64,000 nucleotides of DNA from positions 5,694 to 69,693 of the forward strand of contig URFZ01000011.1 of assembly GCA_900547165.1 (NCBI GenBank), given 5' to 3'. This stretch comes from an uncultured Eubacteriales bacterium. Its GTDB lineage: Bacteria > Bacillota > Clostridia > Oscillospirales > UBA644. The position numbers were made by a program, and so were the translations under genes. The notes beneath the pieces were generated by a model. The model was not told the DNA's origin. It searched no databases and saw only the letters and a list, made by a program, of their open reading frames with translations. Of the stretch, positions 51,019 through 60,257 are shown one piece after another. Every line of letters starts with the position of its first letter. The first letter of the stretch is position 1.

Positions 51019-51421
51019 ACTCTTTCCAATCAAATTCAACGCTATATGCGGTAAATGCAAGAATATAGTCGGATAAAACAACGACAAAATCGTTTTCATT
51101 CACAAAATGATTCAGGTATTCGAGTTTTTTTCCGCATATTTTTTTCCTGAAATCTTCCGCATCAAAAACTTCTTTTATTTTTGAACCACTTTTTTTCTTT
51201 TCGTAGATAAAAAAAGTGGGGTCGGAAAGATTTACCGAAATTGTAAGCCCTTGAAAATTCAAACCCATTGCTCGAACTGAATCATATTCACATACGTCAG
51301 CGGAAAATTCAAAAGACACCGCATTTTCGGTTTCGGTTATATGTTCGACAATGCAGTCATGAGGAACGGGAATCAACGGCAGCGAACCGTTTTTTCCGGA
51401 TAAATCATAATTTATTTTCAT
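51017..51421 (-). CDS. hypothetical protein coupled to a putative metallopeptidase
   Basis: 134 residues. Beta-rich, acidic, no signal peptide: starts MKINYDLSGKNGSLPLIPVPHDC and ends AYSVEFDWKE. I recognise no family. It overlaps the upstream metallopeptidase gene by 4 nt (ATGA), so the two are translationally coupled and probably act together, for example as an enzyme and its immunity or substrate-recognition partner (inference). Confidence 0.6.
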   Translation of the reverse strand: MKINYDLSGKNGSLPLIPVPHDCIVEHITETENAVSFEFSADVCEYDSVRAMGLNFQGLTISVNLSDPTFFIYEKKKSGSKIKEVFDAEDFRKKICGKKLEYLNHFVNENDFVVVLSDYILAFTAYSVEFDWKE

Positions 51422-52446
51422 AATTCAAACCTGTAAATTCTTTTCAAAAATCCCCGACGGGAAGTTTCGACAACAAAGTTTCCGCTTTCTGTTCTCGGGG
51501 ACTTTTCATCTCCGAACATTACAAAATATTTTGTTATGATATAACCTCGACGGCATACCGCATCATAAATATTGACGCCGAGCAGCGGAGTTTCACCGTC
51601 GAATATAACGTCGTTTTTCGCTATTGCACGGTTTATCAGTTCGTCGGCACGGGCGAAAAACGCATCTATCTGCGGCTGCATAAACAAGGATTTCGTAAAT
51701 GTCGCGGCAGCTGCGTTTTCAATCAGTTTTTCGGGAAATGTTTTATCGGAAAAAGCCTCGGATGCAGGAATACCGTTATTCTTGCAAACCAAAAGCAAAA
51801 GCGCGCCGATATCATAGCAGGCAATGCGAACGGGAAACAGACGTTCCGTATCTGCGACCGATGAAATCATCCGTTGAAGTTTTCGCAGATATTTTGATTC
51901 ATCAAGGATTTTCAGCGTTTGCAGTTCAACAAAATTTGCCGTTCCCTCGATTTGTTCGATTGACGTCTCATAACGAAATTCATATTCAAACTGTTCGGCA
52001 CGCATTTTGCGAAGCCCGAGAAATCCCGTGAATTTTGCGTAATCAAAATGTTCCGCAAGTTCCGATAGGAGCCTGTTTTCTTCGGCTTTTACCGAAAGGT
52101 TTTCATTTGAATAGCAATATTCGAACAAGGCGTCCATCTCATCGGCGTAACGCTTCTCCCCTCTTATCGTCTGAAATCCGTGGAACATTTCGTGCACGAT
52201 TTTCGAGGTGAGAACATCTGAATCCGTCGGTTCGGAAACGTTCCATATAGCAATAACTTCTCCGTTAAACTCTATCGCCGTGTTGGCAAAGAAATCATCG
52301 GTTTTTTCGATGTATTGTCCGTCAAAGAAGCATTTTTTATCGTTATACAGCGCAAATCTCAAAGGTTTGAAGTCTTTCCACAGAGCGTCAAAGTCAATTT
52401 TTTCTATGCGGCTGTTTATTTCGGAATAATATTCGTGCAGTTCCAT
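51418..52446 (-). CDS. putative HExxH metallopeptidase
   Basis: 342 residues, no signal peptide. Zinc motif His85-Glu-x-x-His89 in KIVHEMFHGFQ, with a later candidate ligand Glu167 in EQIEGTANFVE, a gluzincin-like arrangement. The N part includes a beta-rich segment (NTAIEFNGEVIAIWNV). A C-terminal helical region lacks known domains. Function unknown; similar cytoplasmic HExxH proteins can be regulators or repair enzymes. It lies 11 nt after the ABC exporter gene. Confidence 0.65.
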   Translation of the reverse strand: MELHEYYSEINSRIEKIDFDALWKDFKPLRFALYNDKKCFFDGQYIEKTDDFFANTAIEFNGEVIAIWNVSEPTDSDVLTSKIVHEMFHGFQTIRGEKRYADEMDALFEYCYSNENLSVKAEENRLLSELAEHFDYAKFTGFLGLRKMRAEQFEYEFRYETSIEQIEGTANFVELQTLKILDESKYLRKLQRMISSVADTERLFPVRIACYDIGALLLLVCKNNGIPASEAFSDKTFPEKLIENAAAATFTKSLFMQPQIDAFFARADELINRAIAKNDVIFDGETPLLGVNIYDAVCRRGYIITKYFVMFGDEKSPRTESGNFVVETSRRGFLKRIYRFEL

Positions 52447-52457
52447 ATTTTCCCATT

Positions 52458-54221
52458 CTATTGGTCGGAGAACACATCGGCATAGAGATTATAGAGTTTG
52501 TAATACTCCCCTTTTTTCTCCATAAGTTCTTGGTGTGTTCCGGTCTCTTCAATTCCGTTTTCGGTCAGAACCATTATAACGTCGGCGTTTCTTATTGTGG
52601 ACAGCCTGTGTGCAATAATAAACGTGGTTCTGCCTTTCGAAAGTTTTTCGAGGGAAGTCTGAACGACAAGTTCGCTTTCGTTGTCGAGCGCTGACGTAGC
52701 CTCGTCAAAAATGAGAACGGACGGGTCTCGCAGGAATACGCGGGCAATGCAGATGCGTTGTTTCTGACCACCCGACAGGCGCACTCCGCGCTGTCCGACA
52801 TGGGTGTCGTAACCGTTTTCGAGAGCCATAATAAAATCGTGAGCGCCCGCAAGTTTTGCGGCATTGATAATCTCTTCGTCAGTCGCCCCGGGTTTGCCGT
52901 AAGCGATATTGTCGCGAACCGTGCCGACAAATATGTAAACATCCTGCTGAACTATGCCGATATTCTCTCTCAAAGATTTTTGCGTTACGCTTCTGACATC
53001 TTTGCCGTCAACAAGCACCCTGCCCTCGGTGACATCGTAAAAGCGCGGGATAAGACTGCAAAGAGTGGTCTTTCCGCCGCCCGACGGTCCGACAACCGCA
53101 ACATTCGTGCCCGCCTTGACATCTAAGTTGATATGATTCAGGACTTTGCCGAGATCCTTGCCGTAAGAGAAGCCGACGTCTTCAAAAGTAACATCTCCCT
53201 TGACTTTGCCTATATCTACGGCATCGGGCGCGTCTTCAAGCGCGACAGGAGTATCCATTATTTCAACATAGCGTTCAAAGCCCGTCATACCCTGCTGGAA
53301 CTGTTCCGTAAACTGAACTATTCGGCTTATGGCGGTCAGAAGCAAGGAGATATAAAGGACGAATGCGACAAGATCGGACGGGTCGATTTTTCCGAGCGCG
53401 ATAAACGTTGCTCCGAAAACGACTACCGAAAGATACATAAATGCGTCAAAAAAGCGTATACCGCTGTGAAAAACGCCGAAATAGTGATAACTCAACTTCT
53501 TTGCGGACAGAAACTCATCGGACGTTTTGTCAAACTTTTCGCGTTCGACATTCTCGTTTGCAAAGGATTTAACAACTCGAACGCCGCTTAAACAGTCTTC
53601 AACGTTTGCATTGATATTACCTATCTTTTCTCTGCGCAATTTTGCGGCTTTACGCATTTTTTTGTTGTAAATAAACGCAAACAGAAACATAAACGGCAAG
53701 ATAGCGAAGATTATCAGCGTCAGCGGCACGCTGACCGTGCAAAGAATAATGAACGCTCCCGTTATTTTCAAGCCCGCAAGATAAAACTCTTCGGGACAAT
53801 GGTGCGCAAACTCCGTTATATCGAACAGGTCGGTCGTTATGCGGGACATGATCTGCCCGACTTCCGTTTTGTCGTAATACGAAAACGAAAGGCTCATGAG
53901 TTTGTCGAAAAGTTTCATTCGCATATCCGTTTCCATATATGCGCCCATGATATGTCCTCGGGACTCAATATAATAATTTGCAAACACGTCAAGCACACGC
54001 ATAAGCAAAATCGCAAGTCCCGTCAGCCATATAAAGCGCAGATTTGTATGCGTTTCCGACGCAACGGAGGTATTCATCAGCATACGGACAAGCAAGGGGA
54101 ATACAAGTTCAACAGCCGCGACCACGGTTGCACAGCCGAGATCGCGGGCGAACATCTTTTTATATGGTTTATAATAAGGCAAAAACCGTTTTAACAGGGA
54201 TTTTTTACTGCTTTGCGCCAT
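52458..54221 (-). CDS. ABC exporter (homodimer-type, BmrA/MsbA-like)
   Basis: 587 residues. Six transmembrane helices with the conserved loop SRITTDLFDITEF, then a nucleotide-binding domain: GPSGGGKTT, IVQQDVYIFVGTVRDNI, LSGGQKQRICIARV, VLIFDEATSALD and IIAHRLST. All ATPase motifs are intact. It shares one nucleotide with nrdR and is followed by the metallopeptidase gene. It probably exports lipids or drugs; substrate unknown. Confidence 0.93.
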   Translation of the reverse strand: MAQSSKKSLLKRFLPYYKPYKKMFARDLGCATVVAAVELVFPLLVRMLMNTSVASETHTNLRFIWLTGLAILLMRVLDVFANYYIESRGHIMGAYMETDMRMKLFDKLMSLSFSYYDKTEVGQIMSRITTDLFDITEFAHHCPEEFYLAGLKITGAFIILCTVSVPLTLIIFAILPFMFLFAFIYNKKMRKAAKLRREKIGNINANVEDCLSGVRVVKSFANENVEREKFDKTSDEFLSAKKLSYHYFGVFHSGIRFFDAFMYLSVVVFGATFIALGKIDPSDLVAFVLYISLLLTAISRIVQFTEQFQQGMTGFERYVEIMDTPVALEDAPDAVDIGKVKGDVTFEDVGFSYGKDLGKVLNHINLDVKAGTNVAVVGPSGGGKTTLCSLIPRFYDVTEGRVLVDGKDVRSVTQKSLRENIGIVQQDVYIFVGTVRDNIAYGKPGATDEEIINAAKLAGAHDFIMALENGYDTHVGQRGVRLSGGQKQRICIARVFLRDPSVLIFDEATSALDNESELVVQTSLEKLSKGRTTFIIAHRLSTIRNADVIMVLTENGIEETGTHQELMEKKGEYYKLYNLYADVFSDQ

Positions 54222-54676
54222 CAGAATTTACCGTCTTTCAGAATTGATTTCAGTTCTTCCATAAAGGTGTTTATATCCTTGAACTGTCTGTATACGGACG
54301 CAAAACGGACGTATGCAACATCGTCTATATCGCGGAGTTTTTCCATGGCGAGTTCTCCGATACGGCTGGACGGGACTTCTCTTTCAAGTTCGTTGAGAAG
54401 CGTACTTTCTATCGAATCAACAGCCTTTTCTATCGTCTCGTAAGCGACGGGACGCTTGTTGCAGGCACGAAGAAGACTGTTGAACAGTTTTTCCCTGTCA
54501 AATTCCTGACGTGCGCCGTCCTTTTTGACAACGACAATGGGAGCGTGTTCAACCGCTTCGAATGTGGTAAAGCGTTTTCCGCATTTGCAACATTCTCTGC
54601 GACGTCTTATTCTGTCCTCAGCGGGACGGGAATCGATAACCTTGCTGTCATCAAAACCGCAATACGGGCATTTCAT
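54221..54676 (-). CDS. nrdR: transcriptional repressor NrdR
   Basis: 151 residues, the usual size. Zinc-ribbon MKCPYCGFDDSKVIDSR and CCKCGKRFTTFE, then an ATP-cone domain (VVKKDGARQEFDREKLFNSLLRAC, broken) and RFASVYRQFKDI. It represses ribonucleotide reductase genes through ATP/dATP-dependent oligomerisation. No nrd gene or NrdR box is visible nearby. Confidence 0.97.
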   Translation of the reverse strand: MKCPYCGFDDSKVIDSRPAEDRIRRRRECCKCGKRFTTFEAVEHAPIVVVKKDGARQEFDREKLFNSLLRACNKRPVAYETIEKAVDSIESTLLNELEREVPSSRIGELAMEKLRDIDDVAYVRFASVYRQFKDINTFMEELKSILKDGKF

Positions 54677-54682
54677 ATATTT

Positions 54683-55465
54683 TTACTTCCTTTCAAAAAG
54701 TCGGCTGAGTTTTTTATATGAATCAATAATTTCGCTTCGGTCGGAATAATTCTGCGAATACACCTCTATCGTAAACATTCCGTCATACCCGTTTTCGGAA
54801 AGTTGCCGACGGAAAAGAGAGAGGTCAAATGTGCCGCAAAGAGGGAGCAAACAATCGCTTGATTCGTCAAAATCGTTGCAATGAACAAGTTTTAATTTGC
54901 CTTTTGTGGCGTCGATAAAATCAAACGGGTCAAAAGACGCTCTGTGCGCCTGTTTTATATCAAGTGTAAAACGAACATCGTCTCCGCATTTTTCGGACAT
55001 ATACCGAATAAACTCGGAACTGCGGCTGTGGCAGCGGCTGACGTTTTCCTGACAGAAGTACACGCCCTCTTTTCGCGCTTCACGATAGTATTGTGTATAC
55101 ACTTCGCAATACTTTTCGGGAGTAACAGTCTGCTCTCTGCGCGGACCGTGAAAATTAACGACTTCCGCACCGAGCAATGCCGCAATTTCAAAAAAGCGGC
55201 GGTACTTGTCAAGCGCGTCCGCCTGCCTGCGAGGATATTCGCAGAAGAGGTAGTAATAGTCGCTTGTGGACATAAACGGATGTACGGAATATACGCGAAC
55301 ACCGTTTGCGAGAGCGATATGTTTCAGTTCCGAGACAAAAGACGGCGTAAGTTCGGAGTCGGTGTTGAAAAATATCTCCGTATTCTTTATTCCGTTTTTC
55401 GCAAGATATTCAAAAGCCTTTTCCGTTTCGAGCGGATAAAGGCAGGCTGTCGAGACGCCTATCAT
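54683..55465 (-). CDS. TIM-barrel sugar isomerase/epimerase-like protein
   Basis: About 260 residues from ATG 55465, with AAAGGA 12 nt upstream; a TTG at 55513 is in frame but lacks a site. Xylose-isomerase-like TIM barrel: MIGVSTACLYPL, IKNTEIFFNTDSEL, VRVYSVHPFMS, EVVNFHGPRREQ, VYFCQENVSR, VRFTLDIKQAHRAS, LVHCNDFDE and MFTIEVYSQNY. A metal site (Glu, Asp, His, Glu) is plausible. Substrate unknown. It is between a small membrane protein gene and nrdR. Confidence 0.85.
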   Translation of the reverse strand: MIGVSTACLYPLETEKAFEYLAKNGIKNTEIFFNTDSELTPSFVSELKHIALANGVRVYSVHPFMSTSDYYYLFCEYPRRQADALDKYRRFFEIAALLGAEVVNFHGPRREQTVTPEKYCEVYTQYYREARKEGVYFCQENVSRCHSRSSEFIRYMSEKCGDDVRFTLDIKQAHRASFDPFDFIDATKGKLKLVHCNDFDESSDCLLPLCGTFDLSLFRRQLSENGYDGMFTIEVYSQNYSDRSEIIDSYKKLSRLFERK

Positions 55466-55516
55466 TTTGCAAATACTGTCCTTTATAACAAGTTTTATAT
55501 TTTCTGTCGGCAAAAA

Positions 55517-55756
55517 TCATTTACGGTTCTTGTCTTTTAACTTAACCGCAAAGAAGTAACAAACAACCGCAATGGTCGCGGTCATACACCCGCCGCCGAA
55601 TATCTCGACCGTCGCGGTGTAATTCTGCGGGTAAAAAAAGACGGAATAGACCATCTGAAAAATTGCCAGAACAGAAAGAGTTTTCAGCATATAAAGCGCG
55701 CCGTTTTCGCTTTTTAATATACCGTCAGAAAGTTTTTTGAGTGTTTTTTCAAACAT
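55517..55756 (-). CDS. small two-helix membrane protein, unknown
   Basis: 79 residues with GGAG upstream of ATG. Two hydrophobic helices (about 24-42 and 52-71), N-terminal basic segment and KLKDKNRK tail. No family recognised. It is codirectional and close to the following TIM-barrel gene. Confidence 0.65.
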   Translation of the reverse strand: MFEKTLKKLSDGILKSENGALYMLKTLSVLAIFQMVYSVFFYPQNYTATVEIFGGGCMTATIAVVCYFFAVKLKDKNRK

Positions 55757-55841
55757 AAAATATCATCTCCGTAAATCTCAAAAATCAAAGTTTTACGGAT
55801 ATATGATACCATATAAAAACTACGGTTGCAATGCACAAAAT

Positions 55842-56369
55842 TCAGCAATCGCGGGAAATTTCCCCTGTCGCGTTTTTTCGCTTCTCTTCGAATTTCAGAA
55901 CGGCAATAAGCGGAATATACGTCAGAACGCCGCAGACGACGGAAACGCACACATACACGGGAAGCAATCCGAGAACGGAGACGGTCTCCGTTACAAAAGC
56001 GGCGGCAAGGAGTTGTCCGAAAACGTGTAACACGGAGCCTGACACATTGACACCGAGAGGTGAAAAAAGGCCGCACTTTTTAGCCGCTCCCATTGCAAGA
56101 ACGGCAAAGACCATTCCCGTCAGAGAAAATATCGCGGACGAAAGTCTTCCGAGAAAAAGCATTGAAAGAAAACTTCTGGTAAGTCCGAATCCCGCGGCGG
56201 TCGGAAAGCCGTACTCGTAAAGCACATAGGTCAGAAGCACGTTGCCTATCCCTATCTTTACGCCGGGAACGACGATATTGAGTTCGAGAACGCTCTCAAC
56301 GTAAGAAAGTATCAGAGCGGTTGCCATGAGAAGCGCAAGCCGAACGATTTTTTGAACTCTAACCGACAA
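55842..56369 (-). CDS. Gx transporter family membrane protein
   Basis: About 175 residues from the TTG at 56369, 9 nt after GGGGAGG; an in-frame ATG (56393) is possible. Five to six transmembrane helices with Gx_transp signatures VESVLELNIVVPGVKIGIGN, LTYVLYEYGFPTAAGFGLTRSFLSMLFLG (broken) and SVLHVFGQLLAA. This family was once called heptaprenyl-diphosphate synthase component I and resembles ECF S-components. It follows apbE and the NusG-II gene with overlapping reading frames, a module linked to flavinylated redox proteins. Confidence 0.9.
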   Translation of the reverse strand: MSVRVQKIVRLALLMATALILSYVESVLELNIVVPGVKIGIGNVLLTYVLYEYGFPTAAGFGLTRSFLSMLFLGRLSSAIFSLTGMVFAVLAMGAAKKCGLFSPLGVNVSGSVLHVFGQLLAAAFVTETVSVLGLLPVYVCVSVVCGVLTYIPLIAVLKFEEKRKNATGEISRDC

Positions 56370-56736
56370 CGGCGTCAACCTCCCCTCCCGCATCAACGAC
56401 AACGGCAAGACGGTTTGGCATACAAATTACGGAATTACCCGAAGAACTTATCTTACCCATTTTTTCGCACGTTTTGTCGGGGCAGGTCATATCGCAGACA
56501 AACGCTTTTCCGTCTTTTACGACGACTTTTCCAACTCCGTCTATTGTATATTCCCTGTCCTTGTCAAGCGGCATTTCGCAAACAGTGTTCCCGTTCAAAA
56601 TAACGGAAACATTTTTTGCGGGCTTTCCGCGCAGGAACAGCCAAGGGACAAACGCCGCCGCGCCAAGCACGATTATAAGAACGAAATCCGCTATGCGCAC
56701 GCGAAACCGTCGGTGCGGCTGCACGGATTTATTCAT
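56359..56736 (-). CDS. NusG domain II-containing membrane protein
   Basis: 125 residues from ATG 56736 (overlapping the apbE stop, GATGAATAA). One transmembrane helix (ADFVLIIVLGAAAFVPWLFL), then an extracytoplasmic NusG-II beta domain with VSVILNGNTVCEMPLDKDREY, CDMTCPDKTCEKMG and SVICMPNRLAVVV. The CxxxxC-type cysteines are typical. It is regularly coupled with ApbE and Gx transporter genes; its role there is unknown. Confidence 0.9.
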   Translation of the reverse strand: MNKSVQPHRRFRVRIADFVLIIVLGAAAFVPWLFLRGKPAKNVSVILNGNTVCEMPLDKDREYTIDGVGKVVVKDGKAFVCDMTCPDKTCEKMGKISSSGNSVICMPNRLAVVVDAGGEVDAVVG

Positions 56737-57763
56737 CTTTGACAAAGTCGCCGGAAGTCAATTCAAAATTGATATCTCCGTAAACGCTGACGCGGCAACG
56801 GCTGTTGACAAGCACCGCGCCTTTGATATAGCCTTTTTCAATGGCTGATTCGATATAGGATGCGCTCTTTTCGTATCCGAGCACGACAAACGCCGTAGCA
56901 AGAGCGTCTGCATAAGCGCCGTCTTCCGCAACGACAGTCGCACTCAAAACATCGGTATCTGCGGGATAACCCGTGGACGGATCGATTATATGATGATAGC
57001 GTTTGCCCTCATATTCGAAGAATCTTTCATATGTTCCCGAAGTCACAACACAAACATCTTTACACTTGATATTGCCGAGATACTCGGACGTCTGTCCCGA
57101 GGACAGCGGACTTTTGACAGCAACCGTATAATCCGAACCGTCGGGCTTATCTCCCCAAACAACGACATTGCCGCCGAGAGAAAGCACGCCTGCGGAACAT
57201 CCCGCATTTTTGAGCGCGGAAACAGCATAATTGCCAGCATATCCCTTTGCGATACCGCCTATGTCGATACCGCCGAAAGACTCAAACGTAACGGTTCTGT
57301 CCGCATCATTGAATTTGAGTTTTGAAGTTCCGACGAACGACAACATCGCGGCAATGGCCGCGGCGTCGGGAGGTGTTTTGTTTTCGGGAATATTCCAAAG
57401 TTTTGTTACGGGCGCTATCGTCATATCAAACGCGCCGTCCGTAAACTCATACATCTCCGCTCCCTTTTTCAAAAGCGCGTACTGTTCCTCGCTGAAAGAA
57501 AGAGTGGTGCCTTTATCCGCAAGAGAAATATTCTTTCCGTCGGAGAAAAATTTATTGATAACGTCAACCGCATCGGCGGCTACGTTTGCGTAGGAATCGT
57601 CATCACCGTAAACAGTCAAAGAACAATCGGTGTCAAGCGAATAAAAAGTATATCTTTTCGCGGTTTTGTTCTTTTCCGAATCGTCTTTTTGTCCTTTGCA
57701 TGAAGCAAGCAAAGCAACCGCAAAAACGGCAACAAGAACGGCAGAAAGAATTCTTTTCATCAT
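56729..57763 (-). CDS. apbE: FAD:protein FMN transferase (ApbE), lipoprotein
   Basis: 344 residues. Lipoprotein signal with LLASC (Cys at about 22). ApbE motifs: FYSLDTDCSLTVYGDD, GAFDMTIAPVTKLWN, FGGIDIGGIAKGYAGN, SLGGNVVVWG, HHIIDPSTGYPAD and DGAYADALATAFVVLG. It attaches FMN to Thr or Ser of exported redox proteins (RnfG/D, NqrB/C, FMN-binding domains) on the outer membrane face. The target is not in this window. It overlaps ung by 4 nt. Confidence 0.96.
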   Translation of the reverse strand: MMKRILSAVLVAVFAVALLASCKGQKDDSEKNKTAKRYTFYSLDTDCSLTVYGDDDSYANVAADAVDVINKFFSDGKNISLADKGTTLSFSEEQYALLKKGAEMYEFTDGAFDMTIAPVTKLWNIPENKTPPDAAAIAAMLSFVGTSKLKFNDADRTVTFESFGGIDIGGIAKGYAGNYAVSALKNAGCSAGVLSLGGNVVVWGDKPDGSDYTVAVKSPLSSGQTSEYLGNIKCKDVCVVTSGTYERFFEYEGKRYHHIIDPSTGYPADTDVLSATVVAEDGAYADALATAFVVLGYEKSASYIESAIEKGYIKGAVLVNSRCRVSVYGDINFELTSGDFVKDE

Positions 57764-58437
57764 TCGTCATCTCCTATCTTCCAATCGATGGGTTCAAGTC
57801 CGTGTGAAACAAGAAAACGGTTTGCCGCAGAAAACGGACGGCTGCCGAAAAAACCGTTATACGCCGAAAGCGGCGACGGGTGTGAAGATTTGATTATATA
57901 ATGTCTTTTTTCGGTTATAAGGCATTCTTTCGATTTTGCGTTTGCGCCCCACAGAATAAAAACTATCGGAGTCAGGCGTTTGTTGAGTTTGCGGATTATG
58001 TTATCCGTAAATATTTCCCACCCTTGCCCTTTGTGGCTGTTCGGGCTTCCCGCGCGGACGGTCAGTACCGTATTCAAAAGCAGTACCCCGTTATCCGCCC
58101 ATTTTTGCAGGCAGCCGTGATTCGGCGGGTCAAATCCGAGATCGTCTTTCAGTTCCTTGAAAATATTGACAAGTGACGGAGGCGGTTCTATGCCCTTTCG
58201 GACGGAAAAACACATTCCGTGCGCCTGCCCCGGACCGTGATACGGATCCTGTCCGAGAATGACTGCACGGACAGCAGAATACGGTGTCGCTTTCAGAGCA
58301 TTGAAAATATCGTTCATCGGAGGATATATCGTCCGTGAAAAATATTCCCGTTTCAGAAATTGACGAAGATTCAGATAGTATTCGCTTTTGAACTCATCTT
58401 TGAGTATCTCGTCCCAATCGTTTCCGATATTAACCAC
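57760..58437 (-). CDS. ung: uracil-DNA glycosylase (family 1)
   Basis: 225 residues from GTG 58437 (8-nt overlap with the FNT gene). Motifs GQDPYHGPGQAHG (catalytic Asp), LLLNTVLTVR, WGANAKSK and HPSPLSA (catalytic His) are complete. It excises uracil from DNA. It is translationally coupled between the FNT gene and apbE, although function does not connect them. Confidence 0.97.
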   Translation of the reverse strand: MVNIGNDWDEILKDEFKSEYYLNLRQFLKREYFSRTIYPPMNDIFNALKATPYSAVRAVILGQDPYHGPGQAHGMCFSVRKGIEPPPSLVNIFKELKDDLGFDPPNHGCLQKWADNGVLLLNTVLTVRAGSPNSHKGQGWEIFTDNIIRKLNKRLTPIVFILWGANAKSKECLITEKRHYIIKSSHPSPLSAYNGFFGSRPFSAANRFLVSHGLEPIDWKIGDDE

Positions 58438-59248
58438 GTTTCTTTTCCTTTCCGCCTCTGTAAACGGCGCTGTAAATCACCGCAACGGATACCCCACCCA
58501 CGATGTTTCCGAGCGTCACGGGCAACAGATTATGAATAAAGAAGTTCTTCCATGAAAGCATTCCGAGGTTGACCACGGATGCCGCCTGTTCAAGTCCGAG
58601 AGAGGACTGCGCAAATATTCCCGCGGGAATATAGTACATATTGGCAATACTGTGTTCAAAGCCGCAGATTACAAAGACCATTATCGGGAAGAAAAGTCCC
58701 GCGATTTTGCCGCCGACGGAATCAGCGCCGAAACTTATCCAGACAGCCACGCATACAAGAACATTGCAGAGTATGCCGAGAACAAACGCCTGTCCGAAAC
58801 CGAGCGCACATTTGTTTGCGGCGGCGGTAACGGTCGTCAGAGCAACTTTTCCGCCGAACATTCCGAACTGTCCGGAAAGAGACAAAAGTGCCGCGGCAAG
58901 CACGCTGCCCACATAGTTGCCAACATATACGAACAGCCAGTTTTTAAGCATATGACGGAATTTTATTCTTTTGTCAAGAAGAGCGACCGCCATAAGGCTG
59001 TTTCCCGTAAAAAGTTCGCTTCCCGCGCACAGAACCATTGTAAGTCCCGCAGGGAAAACGCAGCCGCTGATTATCTTTGCCACACTTGCGTTTGATATAA
59101 GCGCGGAGGCTGTATTCGACGCCGCACCCGCAAGCGCAATGAAAAAACCCGCAAGAAAACCGAGTGCTATCATACGGGGAATGCCGAGTTTGGATTTTAC
59201 CACGCCGACATCCGAGGTGAATGCGGCAATTTCTGCGGGAGATTTCAT
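58430..59248 (-). CDS. formate/nitrite transporter (FNT) family channel
   Basis: 272 residues with AAGGAAG before ATG. Six transmembrane helices with FNT features: GFLAGFFIALAGAASNTA, GLTMVLCAGSELFTGNSLMAVALLD (broken), LFVYVGNYVGSVLAA, CVAVWISFGADSVGGKIAGLFFPI and GFEHSIANMYYIP. Members are pentameric channels for formate, nitrite or hydrosulfide. Formate is likely in a fermenter, but it is not proven. First gene of the minus-strand run. Confidence 0.93.
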   Translation of the reverse strand: MKSPAEIAAFTSDVGVVKSKLGIPRMIALGFLAGFFIALAGAASNTASALISNASVAKIISGCVFPAGLTMVLCAGSELFTGNSLMAVALLDKRIKFRHMLKNWLFVYVGNYVGSVLAAALLSLSGQFGMFGGKVALTTVTAAANKCALGFGQAFVLGILCNVLVCVAVWISFGADSVGGKIAGLFFPIMVFVICGFEHSIANMYYIPAGIFAQSSLGLEQAASVVNLGMLSWKNFFIHNLLPVTLGNIVGGVSVAVIYSAVYRGGKEKKRG

Positions 59249-59280
59249 ACTTTATACTTCCTTGAATATTTATTTAATAC

Positions 59281-59309
59281 ATTATAGCATAACACAAAGC
59301 ATTTTTCAA
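59281..59309 (-). promoter_or_regulatory. FNT operon promoter
   Basis: TTGAAA (59309-59304), 17 nt, TATAAT (59286-59281) on the minus strand, about 32 nt before the start codon. Confidence 0.82.
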
Positions 59310-59378
59310 TAAGGAAAAAATGATAAAAATGTATCAAACATCTTTACAACGCATACAATCAAACGAAGAGGTGGGTAT

Positions 59379-60257
59379 ATGAACAAAGGACTGAGTAAAA
59401 AACTATTTCGCCGCACGGTATGTGTGCTGTTGTGTGTAAGTATTATATGTCTGCTCGCGCTGAAAAACACGACATTTTTCGCAAAAGAGCCGAAACAGGC
59501 AACCGTGGTTATTTTAATGTACCATTCCCTGCTCAAAGACCCCGCAAGACAAGGCAAATACGTCGTATCTCCCGACCTTTTCGAAAATGACCTGCGTTGG
59601 CTGAAAGAAAACGGTTATTCGTTTGTCGAAATGCAGGACTTGATAAACTTTGTCTATTCGGGAAGTTCTCTGCCCGAAAAAAGCGTTGTTATAACGTTCG
59701 ACGACGGTTATTACAACAACTATCTTTACGCATATCCCCTGCTCGAAAAATATGACGCAAAAATGCTCATATCCTTCATCGGAAAATATACGGACTTATA
59801 TAACGACGAAAAGCCGAACGCATATTATTCGCACATAACGTGGGATATGATAAACGAAATGCTCGAAAGCGGGCGTGTGGAGATAGGCAACCATACATAC
59901 TCAATGCACACGAACGGACAGCGAAAAGGTTCAAAAAAGATCAGCGGAGAAACAGACGAACATTATACCAAGATTTTAATTGAAGACATCGGAAAATTAC
60001 AAGATGAAACTTATGAACATACGGGCATATATCCCGCCGTTTATACATACCCGTTCGGAGCAATCAGTTCAGCGTCGTTTGACGTGCTGGCGGATATGGG
60101 ATTTCTTGCAACGCTGTCCTGTGCGGAAAGGGCAAGCGTGATAACGCAGGGAGAGCCGAACAGTCTGCGCTGTCTCGGACGTTTTCTACGCCCTGCGGCA
60201 ATGTCAAGTGCGAACTTCTTTGAAAATAAGATAAAGATAGAGGGATTATACGAATGA
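59379..60257 (+). CDS. polysaccharide deacetylase (NodB, PgaB-like), secreted/anchored
   Basis: 292 residues, with GAGGTGGG before ATG. An N-terminal signal anchor (LFRRTVCVLLCVSIICLLAL) precedes a CE4 domain: LMYHSLLKD, VVITFDDGYYNN (catalytic Asp and metal Asp), EIGNHTYSMH (His ligands) and YTYPFGA. The catalytic set is complete. It probably N-deacetylates peptidoglycan or an exopolysaccharide outside the membrane. It overlaps the pdaA-like gene by 4 nt (ATGA). Confidence 0.92.
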   Translation: MNKGLSKKLFRRTVCVLLCVSIICLLALKNTTFFAKEPKQATVVILMYHSLLKDPARQGKYVVSPDLFENDLRWLKENGYSFVEMQDLINFVYSGSSLPEKSVVITFDDGYYNNYLYAYPLLEKYDAKMLISFIGKYTDLYNDEKPNAYYSHITWDMINEMLESGRVEIGNHTYSMHTNGQRKGSKKISGETDEHYTKILIEDIGKLQDETYEHTGIYPAVYTYPFGAISSASFDVLADMGFLATLSCAERASVITQGEPNSLRCLGRFLRPAAMSSANFFENKIKIEGLYE

